From Macrotrachela quadricornifera (lineage: Eukaryota; Rotifera; Eurotatoria; Philodinida; Philodinidae), in the NCBI GenBank assembly GCA_022393335.1, contig JAJEKB010021945.1, positions 377,118 to 441,117 of the forward strand: a stretch of 64,000 nucleotides of DNA. The letters run 5' to 3'. Below the pieces are notes generated by a model. It had not been told where the DNA came from. It made no database searches and worked only from the letters and a program-made list of their open reading frames with translations. Positions 34,077 to 43,774 of this stretch are shown here, in pieces. Both the position numbers and the translations under genes were made by a program. Every line of letters starts with the position of its first letter. Within the stretch, counting starts at the first letter, position 1.

Positions 34077-37000
34077 TAGACATCGGCGTGACCAGTTTTT
34101 TTGGTCACGGCCACGGCCGTAACACGACCGTGACCGTGACCATGAGTCACGACAATTTTATATATTGTATTAGTGCGATATCTTTGTCGGTTTAATGTGC
34201 ATACATGTGATATGAATAGAAAATTAAAAAGAACTTGTTTCTGTTGGAAGAATTATAACATCTTTATGGTGTATTTGAATGTGAAAAGAAACAAAGAAAA
34301 GAAAAAAAAGTTGTTTTTATATATGAGAAACTATATAATTTCAGATCAATGGCCGCATCAACAATCACCGAAAAAACTAATTCCAAAGAGAAATTGTTAC
34401 AATTGATTTCAAACAATGACCCTTCTATAATTTATCAAAAACCAAAAATACCATGTCTAAGCTATCGGTTCACTTTAGTATTGTTTATTTTGAACAAAAA
34501 AAAACAAGATTATGTTGTTTGTGATTCAGGTAAATCACTTATTTCTTATAGAGCAGCTACAGGCACAGGTGGTATGCAAAAGCATGCTGACTCTTGTCTT
34601 AAAATTTCTGATTCAATTGATAAACAAACTGAAAGTAAAATAACAAAATATTTTGACTCAAAACAAAACAAACAGAATAATGTTCCTTCCAAATTGAAAA
34701 ATAAAATTACAAATGCATTAACAGAGTTTGTCGTTCACGATAGTAGACCATTCGAAACTGTTAATAGGCCAGGTTTTATAAACCTGATAGAATGTATTTT
34801 TAGTGCTGGTTGTACTTTGATTGGAACACCTTCTATTCATGTATCTGATTTTATTGCTGATTCACGAACAGTAAGACTAAAATTTGTTTTTCAAATATAC
34901 TGAACATGGGTTTTTAGTTGAATCGTCATGGAGATCAAATATATGAAGAACGTTAAGTTCAATTAACAAATTTACTTAAAATGTGCAAATCATTTTTTAT
35001 AACAGTAGATCTGTAGACCGAAAAATTCACAGGTAATTTTTAACTAACACGCGAGCAGTGTCGTGCTCGTGGAAAATTACAAATATAAAAATTATATTGT
35101 AAATATTTGAGTAAATCTTCAGTTCTTGCTATACTCTCTTACATGACCAATTTCAAAAGATTTTTTTCTTTAAATTGAGACTATTTCAATTTTTTCCGAA
35201 TATTAATAAATAAAACATCTGGCTTTTAGTTGCAGCATGTTCAAAATTCGAAAGTTATATTAAGTAGAATTAAAGAATACCTGATTAATAGTCTGTTTGA
35301 ATTTTCAATTATTTTTTTTTCATAATTGTTTATTTTTAGGTATTCATTATGTTGGTATAGCTCTACACAATATTAATGCACGATGTCAACTTCAATCATT
35401 TGTACTCTGTTGCCGGCTTATGATGTTGAAAATAAAACTAGTTTAAATATTAGAAAGTTTGTTGATTCTGTTGTTTCTGAATTCGGTTTGCCACTTGATG
35501 CTTCATCATCATATGTTGTATCTGACAATGTGAACAAAATGTGTTGTGCATTTGCTGATTTAAAACGCATCGGATGTCCAGATCATTATTTAAATAAGAT
35601 ACATAAAAAAACATTTACAGATGAAAAAAAATTGGAATGAAAAGAAGGACAAAAGTTATTTTCTTTTGTAAAAGACATTATTGAATATATTCGACGTGCA
35701 CATCGACAAAATAAATTGTCGAAAAAGCTACGATTGATTTCAAAAACTAGGTTCAGCAGCGCCTTGTGCATGTTTTATGTTTTCAATGAAATTTTCGACG
35801 AGATACCACAAACACTTAATCCAAAATACCTTCTTTCTTATTCTCGTATTAACAAGCAATTGTTAGATCAACTATGTAGTTTTCTCACATATTTTGATGA
35901 AGTTATTGAGAAGCTCAGTGATGAACAACGTCCAACTATTTATCTTGTTGTTCGTCTTCCTCAATATCTTCTTACTCGTTGTATGATTAAGAATGATGAT
36001 GAAAGTGGTATGATTGCAATAAAGAAATTCACAGGTATTTGTTAGCATGGACCTTTTCATGCACTATAGATTTGTAGCTGGTTTCACCTCAAATATATTT
36101 TATAAATGTATTTTGTTTAGAAAATCAAATAATAAGGAATTTTCTCATTTTATATGATCAATATTCACGAGAATGGTGCAAGTAGTATAGTTAATACATC
36201 GCATAAGTTTAGAAAATGATGAAGAATAAAGTACTTCTATAAATAAAATATTAATTTGATTGATTAAAAGTTAGGTAATATTCGAATAGCCTATGACTAA
36301 ATGGGTACCTTAAGATGAGCATTTATTAGCTACTATTCTCCATCCAAAACTTAAACATTTCGATAAAAATCCATCTGATAAAAGTAGAGCAATGCAACTA
36401 CTTCAAAATGAAATTGAGAAACGTTCAAAGGTTCAATCATATTCATCTTTGTCCAATTCATCATCGCCGAAAGATAAAGCAACAGAATCAAGAAAGGCAA
36501 ATCTTTTATCTTTACGTTTCGATGATCCTCGTTCACCAACAACCAATATTGATGAATTTGTTTCATGGATGTCTTCGACTTTAACATTAGATGATGAAGA
36601 CAAAGATAATGTTTTAGAACTTTAGTCACACAACAGGAAATCTTTTCCTATTATTTATACAATCGTATGTGGTATTTTTGCTATTCCTGCATCAAATACT
36701 ATGATTGAGAAGTTATTTTCTATTTCAAAAAATACTATAACAGATAAATGAACAAGATTAGGAATGGAAAGAATAGATAAATTAATGTTTTTAAGAAAAA
36801 ATCTCAAAATTCGTAAAACTTTATTGAGTCAAAATACAAATAGAGATGAACAAACTCAAGCAAAACGAGAAAATAATCGATCATTATATGAATTATGTAA
36901 TAGTTCAAAAAAGTCCAAATTGGATGAAAATAATATTCTCTTTATTGAAGAAAAAGAAAATAATTTTTCGTATTATATTGTTTTCATAAACTTTTCTGAG

Positions 37001-37276
37001 TGAACTCGTTATATATGTTTATCATGTATATATATTTTATTGTTAATGTGTGTATGATGCATTGATTATCTATATTTTTTTTGTTTTTTATTATCATAAT
37101 TGAACTACAGTTATGCATTGGAAAGTTAATAAACATGAAATAGGAAATCTTATAATGAAATGGGAATTTTATTGCGACTGGTCGTGACTAGAGTTTAGTA
37201 ACGGTCATGTCACGGTCGCGGTATTTTCTTGAGAACTGATCACGATTGTGAGTCACGGCAGTCACGCCGATGTCTA
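34077..37276 (+). mobile_element. Full-length but dead hAT transposon with GTCACGG-array ends
   Basis: Perfect 16-bp terminal inverted repeats: TAGACATCGGCGTGAC (34077-34092) and GTCACGCCGATGTCTA (37261-37276). Just inside each end is an array of the motif GGTCACGG/CCGTGACC (34100-34155; 37180-37260). The TIR style (TAG..ATCGGCG) and the encoded transposase place it in hAT. The flanking 8 bases (GTAGGGAG and GTTACAAC) do not match, so the target duplication has decayed or one end has been rearranged. A palindrome abuts the right end. Confidence 0.8.
34349..37003 (+). pseudogene. hAT transposase, inactivated
   Basis: Domains in order: a degenerate BED-type zinc finger (34490-34600: YVVCDSGKSLISYRAATGTG then HADSC; the first CxxC is incomplete), an N-terminal region to 34903, the catalytic-core segment with the family motif T(T/V)DLWT now reading TVDL-stop-T (TAG at 35014), an intron-like gap to about 35340, HYVGIALHNI, a frameshift near 35410, then VSDNVNKM (35515 onward), and the C-terminal dimerisation region (36640-36770: GIFAIPASNTMIEKLFSISK). 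Stops: TAG 35014, TGA 35638, TAG 36623, TGA 36749. It is therefore non-functional. Confidence 0.8.
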
Positions 37277-37376
37277 GTTACAACTCAACGGGGGATCCTT
37301 CAGCTCCCCACGTAATATGTGAATTGTAGTTCACATATTACGCGGACAGCTGAAGGGTCTCTCGTTGAATTGTAAC
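37277..37376. repeat. 100-bp imperfect palindrome abutting the hAT element
   Basis: GTTACAACTCAACG...ACGTAATATGTGAA, loop TTGTAG, then TTCACATATTACGCG...CGTTGAATTGTAAC. Arms are about 47 bp and roughly 80 percent or more complementary. The left arm starts at the first base after the hAT right end. Confidence 0.75.
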
Positions 37377-37439
37377 TATGGAGATGTCCACCTCTGTCAC
37401 TGAGTGCCTATTCAAACCTTTTAGTCCGGAAGTAGAATA

Positions 37440-38085
37440 CTATATCTTTGTTCGAAAAATGAAAAACTTTTTGTAGTACCATAGAATGACACATCGTTTT
37501 GACATTAGCATGGAACACTGTACCCTCAATCGTACAATAATAGACTGTGTTGAGGTTAACGTATAATAATCCACCCTTAAGCGTATAATGATGAACCCTT
37601 TTTTATGATCGAAGAATAGTCTATCTCCATAGCTGGAATAATAAACCCTTTTACAAAGAGTGTGGAACAATCTATCCCTAAGCGTTTAATAACAAATCCT
37701 TTTATTAAAAGCGTATAAGAATCTACTCTCATAGGTACAGTAATAACCTCTTTTATTAAGAATGTGGTACAAACTACCCTTAAAGTAGAGTAATCTACCC
37801 AAAACATAGATTAGCAAGCCCTTCGGTTGAAGGCATGGGACAATCTATAGGTGAACGTAAAATAATATACCCTTTTACTGCAATCGTGCAACAATCTACC
37901 TCTAAAAGTAGAATAATCAGCCCTTTGGTTGAAAGCGTGGAATAATCTACTCGTGGACGTACAATAATAACTCCTTTTATCATTATCGTAGAACAATCTT
38001 CAGTTAAAAGGAGATTAGCAAACCTTTTTGATGAGGTTCCTACCGTGCAACGACTGATTATTCTACGGTTTTTTTTTACAGTGCA
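37440..38085. repeat. About 51-bp minisatellite ending in a CACTGTAAAAAAAAACC terminus
   Basis: Ten or so degenerate copies of a unit containing GGAACAATCTACCC, GTAGAATAAT and CCCTTTTATT(A/G)AAAGCGT between about 37480 and 38025. The block closes with TTCTACGGTTTTTTTTTACA followed by GTG, which on the other strand reads CACTGTAAAAAAAAACCGTA. Overlapping open frames on the minus strand are products of the repeat, not genes. Confidence 0.65.
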
Positions 38086-40528
38086 GTTGCATTATCAAAT
38101 AAGAGAGTTGTTTTAGATTATATCACAAGTGTAAGAATGTTTTTTATTGTACAAAGGAACAGCTATATATAGGTGTTGAATAAGATTCACAAGAACGGAC
38201 TAGAAGAACCCATATGACGTGATGGAAGAACACATGACGTAATGGAAGGATATAAGATGTCAAAAAAGGACACATGATGTCATGGAAGGATGATCTGATG
38301 AACGAACAAACATGATCCCATGAGAGTGAGAGAAGGAAAGAAGATATAGATGGAATACACATATATGATGACGTCACAGCAATGATATAGAGAAAAAGAG
38401 AGACGTAGTGCATATATAATGTTGCCACTTAACACTATTCATAGATTAACTACTAGTACATGAATCATACCTACTACAGGTCTACTACAATATGTTTTTC
38501 TCATCGTTGGAATCAAATCGATATGCGCATCCATGGCGCCATGTTCAGTGTATCTCATAGACTTCATATATGAAAACCACATGAAACCTACCTTAGTTGA
38601 TACCAAGGAATGTTTCAATTCTCAAAAATTATATGTTCTTACTTAAATCAATGTTTCATATCATGTTCAATTAGCAGAGATAAAATTTCAAAGCAATTTT
38701 ACCATACAAACTGATATATTTATATACGTAATATAGTGTACAATCTTTTTTCGCGTTTTTCTCCGCCATTTTGAACTTAAATAGGAAACCAAGTAGAGGG
38801 TTTTGTAGAGCGAAGTCTGCTCTACGAAACCCGCTATAACTGATCTCTTTGGAATGTAGCCATTTTGAACAGTATGGTTGAACTTTTTCGATTGAACATT
38901 GGTGATTGAACAATGGATGGGTATTAAAAAAAATTTTAACATAGCCTATTTTGTAGAGCTCTTCGCGCTGATCATTTTGATAATAAAATATTTTTGGAAT
39001 ACCTCGATTATGGGCGACGCTAGAGTCAAAATACTGAAAAACTATGCTATCAAATTTGCAAAGGATTCTAGCATGATTTTGACAGTATTTTGGGAATAAC
39101 ATGAAAAAAATTGACAGATTGAGAAAAATTTTTTTTAACAAAATGATCAACAAAAAAAGTTCTACAAAACCTATTATGGAAAAAAAAAATTTTTGAAGAC
39201 CTTGTGTTTTTGAGGTTGAGTACCCATGGAACCACTCATTCTTTTTGAAAAAATAGTCCTGTACCCCCTTCAGGGATGGTCTGGTCGGCAATGACATTTT
39301 TTTGCAATAACTCAACCATTTCTTGACGAGTTATTCTTATCTTCGAGCTCGAACGAGATATTGATGAGACAATTCTGTGTACAAAATTTCAGCACAATCG
39401 GATGTAGCTGTGAAGAGTTATCGTATAGATGGCCGGCCGGACGGACACACTGACCGATTCTATAGTGTACTCACTTTTTGACTACACAAAAAGAGATGGA
39501 TATCATGAAACAAATAGAGAGTGATTAAAAATACCTGGAAAAGATAATTACTAACATATAGAGTGAATATCGAAGATCTGTGGAGGTGATAAATACAGTG
39601 AGGGCTCAACTATCGGTGTACCCTGTAATCAATTAGATGAAAGTTCCTGAAGAAAACACCTTGTACAATATAATATAGATAGGTCTTCAATTCTCGATCA
39701 ATTAAGAACTATCATATATAGACTGTACTCTTTCACTTTTCTATTGTTTCCTGATGATGATAAGAGTTTCTTATCGAAAGCTCCAAATAAACTTTATATG
39801 ATTTTTAAACCCATTTTGTCAAAGAGAATTATCTTCGTCGTTATGCATCTACTTCTTGTCTATTCTGACACATAGAAGATATCAAAATGGAAAAACAATG
39901 ACAAGAATTGAAGAATAATGTATTTTGATATGTCAGACGATGTAGAAATTGATGCTATTTGGTTTTTTAGAATTGACATGCAGATAGAACTCGATGGTGA
40001 AAGACTGGAAGAAATATATCCACTCAAATAGTTTTTGTTCATTCCATCATAGTTGTTTTTTTGTTCATTGAACTTCAAGAAAAGATCTGTAAGTTTCGAT
40101 TACACGTTCGAAAAAACACGACGATATCTTTTCCTGTGCTATGATACACGAAGTTTTAAAAAACAAATTGCAAGAACTTAATAGCTTTTGTTGGAGATCA
40201 AAAACACAATTCATTCCATATTATAGTTAGTTTTTGATAATATTTTGTTCTACAAGAGTTTGTCGACATCGTTCGATTTGAAAATGGTTTCTCTTCGACC
40301 ATATTAAAGACAAAGACGTTTCTGTCTTTGCTATCAAAATTCTATTACGCAAAACGATCCTTTTCTATTTGACATTTATTGCACAAAACAACACTGACGT
40401 ACATTAGATTGGATATTTCAATGAATACAACATCAAATGAATAGTCCTCTATAGTATTGTCAGAAGCATGAACTTCATTCTCGTACAACATTATTTTGAA
40501 CCGTTGGTGGGCCGATCGTATTAGCAGT
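38086..40528. other. Repeat-derived spacer, no intact gene
   Basis: 38190-38330: short repeats of ATGACGT(G/A)ATGGAAGGA type. 38671-39480: a repeat-like block whose end, CACAATCGGATGTAGCTGTG then GTTATCG and GGACGGACACAC, resembles the conserved 3' tails seen in many invertebrate interspersed repeats. The long minus-strand frame here (38671-39315) is low complexity and has no domain. 39540-40528: nothing recognised. Confidence 0.45.
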
Positions 40529-41506
40529 TCAACGCTGTTCGGCGATCGCTATTTGTTGATGTTGAACTGAATGGATTGCAGGCGCACGTTGTTTAGTCCA
40601 TTTGAATAATTGACGAAGTTGTTCACGATAGAGACTTCCAGAGAAAATATAGAGGAAAAATGAAAGAAAATAATCACACTGTTGCCACATAATGAGGATA
40701 TAACGTATACCAGTGATATACACCGTACGTGTTGATGGATTAAATGCATTCATAAAATAAACGATACCGAATGGTGTAGTCAAAACTAAATGAGAACACA
40801 CTTGAAGAAGTAACATACGTGCTAATTGTCCTTCCTTACGACGAACACCTATCGAGAGGGTTTGTGCTGCTGCACGAACAGCATGTCGATGAATATTGAT
40901 AATCGTTAGAAGTCCGAAGATAATCAATAATAACGGTGCGAAAGTATAATATAGTGCCATTTGACTATACACATAAATACTCACCGGTAAAGTTGTGTAT
41001 TGCAGACATGTACTAGTTGTTGTATCGAAAGAATAGATGGCGGTCATGGGTGACATGTACACTACCACGGATATTGTAGTAATAATAATGGTTATACGAG
41101 CTTTTCGTTTCGTACTTGTCGAATCTAGTCGACGTGCTGTCGAACTTGAACGATATCGATCAAATGAAGCTAAGACGAGCATGGCTCGAGCAAGATATAT
41201 TGGTGTGAATAAAACGAAGAAATATATGTAACATCCTACAGGTGTACTATCCCAACCGATAAACAAGGCACGTATAACTAGTGTTGGACATAATAAGCAA
41301 GTGTAAATGATACTACAGATTGCATAGCCAATAAGATAATACGTGCATAGTGATGTGCGAAGAGGACGCGACCGTAAGACGCGAATTTTAAGAATATTTG
41401 CAACCATAATCAAAATAAATAGTACAGGTTGTATGTAAACATTCGCTGCCATGACATGATCATACAATGTTTTCATATTAAACGAATTTGGTCGATAGTA
41501 TTTCAA
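40529..41506 (-). CDS. Rhodopsin-type (class A) G-protein-coupled receptor, orphan
   Basis: Intronless, 325 residues, seven hydrophobic segments (roughly 22-42, 53-78, 92-114, 135-156, 172-202, 230-255, 266-295). Class A landmarks: Cys92 at the top of TM3 and Cys167 in extracellular loop 2 (likely disulfide), and FDRYRS (Asp116-Arg-Tyr118) at the end of TM3. The TM7 NPxxY motif is replaced by FSGSLYREQL. The N-terminus is short, typical of peptide or amine receptors; the ligand is unknown. A second Met at residue 11 could also start translation. Codon third positions are visibly less AT-rich than in the genes at 544-17252, and there is no intron, so retroposition or a different compositional domain is possible. 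Confidence 0.82.
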   Translation of the reverse strand: MKYYRPNSFNMKTLYDHVMAANVYIQPVLFILIMVANILKIRVLRSRPLRTSLCTYYLIGYAICSIIYTCLLCPTLVIRALFIGWDSTPVGCYIYFFVLFTPIYLARAMLVLASFDRYRSSSTARRLDSTSTKRKARITIIITTISVVVYMSPMTAIYSFDTTTSTCLQYTTLPVSIYVYSQMALYYTFAPLLLIIFGLLTIINIHRHAVRAAAQTLSIGVRRKEGQLARMLLLQVCSHLVLTTPFGIVYFMNAFNPSTRTVYITGIRYILIMWQQCDYFLSFFLYIFSGSLYREQLRQLFKWTKQRAPAIHSVQHQQIAIAEQR

Positions 41507-41540
41507 ATTGACGATGGTATGCTATTGATGATGAAAGATA

Positions 41541-42032
41541 TATATATATATTGCAGATAGTATTGAAATTTAGCAAAATTTGAATTTTTTCCGGACAGAA
41601 TTGAAATTCGAATTTTGACCAGACACAATTGGAATATTATTAGGGTGGAATATAAAACTTAGTGAAAAAAACAGTAACAAAAATAAAAATAAGGTCAAAA
41701 ATGTTGGTGAGAAGATCTAAATTAGGATGCGATAGTTAGTCTTGTTGAGAATGAAGCAGTTCTCATAGACAACGTGGTTTTAACGAAGACTAAGATTTTC
41801 CATGATTATTCATGTTAATTTCATCTGTAATTTTAATGAACACACTCAAAGCTTATCACTGTCATTTAGAATCTCTTCCTCACTCTCGCCATCAGTTTTG
41901 ATCTTATTCCTATTTTTGTTACTGGTTCTTCATTAAGTTTTATATCCCACTCTAACAATATTTCAATTCTGTCCGGACAAATTTCAAAATTGGCTAAATT
42001 TCAATTTTGCCCGCAATATATATATATATATA
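41541..42032. mobile_element. Foldback element with about 180-bp inverted arms in a TA microsatellite
   Basis: The left arm starts ATATATATTGCAGATAGTAT, then TGAAATTTAGCAAAATTTGA, CCGGACAGAATTGAAAT, TTAGGGTGGAATATAAAACT and GTAACAAAAATA. The right arm (41890-42032) is the inverse: TATTTTTGTTAC, AGTTTTATATCCCACTCTAA, ATTTCAATTCTGTCCGGACA, GCTAAATTTCAATTTTGC. It is flanked by (AT)n; no coding capacity. Confidence 0.75.
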
Positions 42033-42532
42033 TATATACAGAGAGAGAGAGAGAAAGAAGTATGTCAATCTTGTAATAAACTTGTTACTGAATAACAATT
42101 CTAATGATGTATTTTTTCTTCAAATGTTACTTAGAGAGAATATCGTTACAAACCAATGAATTCTAAAATGACGAACATGTCAGAAAAAATATCATTTCAT
42201 CGTTTATAATGATGATCATGCGGAGCGTGCATAATCGAAAATGTCACAATAATTGTTGCAAGATCTCATTCTTCTTTTCTTGCTTTTCTCATTACTTATT
42301 TAGAATACCATGACAGATCGAAGGATTTTATTATTTGAAATTTAATTCATCACGAAGTGATTGTTCAAAGTGAGTGACAGTATTTGCTAGGAAAGAGTAG
42401 CACTCTAGTTTCAGATAATTGTGATTAGGAGAGGAAAGTTACCGTTATCATTACTGCTAACGAGTAACGGATCCGTTACCAGTAACAGAAACTCCCTCCT
42501 GCCTAGTGACGTCACCTAATAATAAAAAACAT

Positions 42533-43044
42533 CTACTATCTATTTCAAAATATAATACAGTTGCTTGTTTTTCTAATAACTCAAGAACNNNNNNNNNNNN
42601 NNNNNNNNNNNNNNNNNNNNNNNNNNNNNNNNNNNNNNNNNNNNNNNNNNNNNNNNNNNNNNNNNNNNNNNNNNNNNNNNNNNNNNNNNNNNNNNNNNNN
42701 NNNNNNNNNNNNNNNNNNNNNNNNNNNNNNNNNNNNNNNNNNNNNNNNNNNNNNNNNNNNNNNNNNNNNNNNNNNNNNNNNNNNNNNNNNNNNNNNNNNN
42801 NNNNNNNNNNNNNNNNNNNNNNNNNNNNNNNNNNNNNNNNNNNNNNNNNNNNNNNNNNNNNNNNNNNNNNNNNNNNNNNNNNNNNNNNNNNNNNNNNNNN
42901 NNNNNNNNNNNNNNNNNNNNNNNNNNNNNNNNNNNNNNNNNNNNNNNNNNNNNNNNNNNNNNNNNNNNNNNNNNNNNNNNNNNNNNNNGTTCTTGAGTTA
43001 TTAGAAAAACAAGCAACTGTATTATATTTTGAAATGGATAGTAG
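42533..43044. mobile_element. Inverted arms around the second N gap (GTTACCGTTA-type element)
   Basis: The 54 bases before the gap (ACTATCTATTTCAAAATATA ... TCAAGAAC) and the 54 after it are exact inverses apart from one base. Upstream, 42440-42490 has GTTACCGTTA...GAGTAACGGATCCGTTACCA, another short-motif array. Confidence 0.6.
42589..42988. other. Assembly gap, 400 N
   Basis: Exactly 400 undetermined bases, again in the centre of an inverted repeat. Confidence 0.99.
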
Positions 43045-43159
43045 TACTAACAAAAAGCATTTCTCGGAAATGATAATATTTTATGCTGCTCCTTCAAACG
43101 TTATCAGGGTCTACAAATGTAAACCGCGAAACGATTATCCCACGATATGCTTATAATAA

Positions 43160-43400
43160 AAGCACCCATAGGTCATCATAGGCTAGATATTGGAGATAAT
43201 CTTGATCCATCATGGGCTATAAAATAGCGGTACCCATCCGTCAATCTCGGTTGTATGTTGCAGGTATCCTTAACCAATCATAGGCTATATTTTGAGGATA
43301 CTTTTAGATCATCATAGGCTATGAATTAGGAGCACCCTTAACCCATCCTAAGTTATATGATAAGGGCATTCATAGGTCCTCACATGCTATGGGTGATTCC
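43160..43400. repeat. Degenerate approximately 34-bp tandem repeat (CATCATAGGCTAT unit)
   Basis: About six units containing (C)ATCATAGGCTAT, GGAG/GGTACCC and CTTAACC. It overlaps the last codons of the minus-strand frame at 43370-43757. Confidence 0.65.
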
Positions 43401-43757
43401 ATGATACTTGTGACACAATATACACAACATTCACCAAATCGTTTGAAACTTTCAGGACTTGTGTAATAATCAGTTCTAAGACTTTTTTGTTCTTGAATAA
43501 AAGTCATAGGACGTCTTGTTGAAGAACTGTAGCTCAAATACCAAGTATCGTGAGGACCAGTACAGAATAAGAGTACGTAGTTGTCAAAAGAGATACTGAG
43601 AAGGAAATGAAGATACATATAAGATCCATTAGTAATACGGAGAGTACAAAGGATTCCGGAGTTTTCGCAAACCACTTTTTCCTCCTTGGACATAACGCGA
43701 CTGCGGTAGATTTTCAGCAGCAATAGACATCTCTTATATAGATACACATATACTGCA
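43370..43757 (-). CDS. Unrecognised terminal exon
   Basis: An open frame preceded on the minus strand by a good acceptor (ATTTATTGCAG) near 43758. It encodes about 128 residues, including MSKEEKVVCENSGILCTLRI, then LLFCTGPHDTWYLSYSS, FIQEQKSLRTDYY and FKRFGECCVYCVTS. The varied composition and long continuous frame suggest real coding sequence, but upstream exons were not found and no family is recognised. The stop codon lies inside the 34-bp tandem repeat, so the C-terminus may be derived from the repeat. Confidence 0.35.
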
Positions 43758-43774
43758 ATAAATATAACATTCAT

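Noticed and set aside
37440..38000. Several overlapping 60-76-codon minus-strand frames with similar peptides
   Set aside because: They are translations of the approximately 51-bp minisatellite in different frames, not genes.
38671..39315. 214-codon minus-strand open frame
   Set aside because: Low-complexity, Phe/Ile/Lys-rich product of repeat sequence; no domain, and its 3' flank looks like an interspersed repeat tail.
42457..43156. Open frames crossing the second gap
   Set aside because: Mostly N, with inverted flanks producing matching peptides on both strands.
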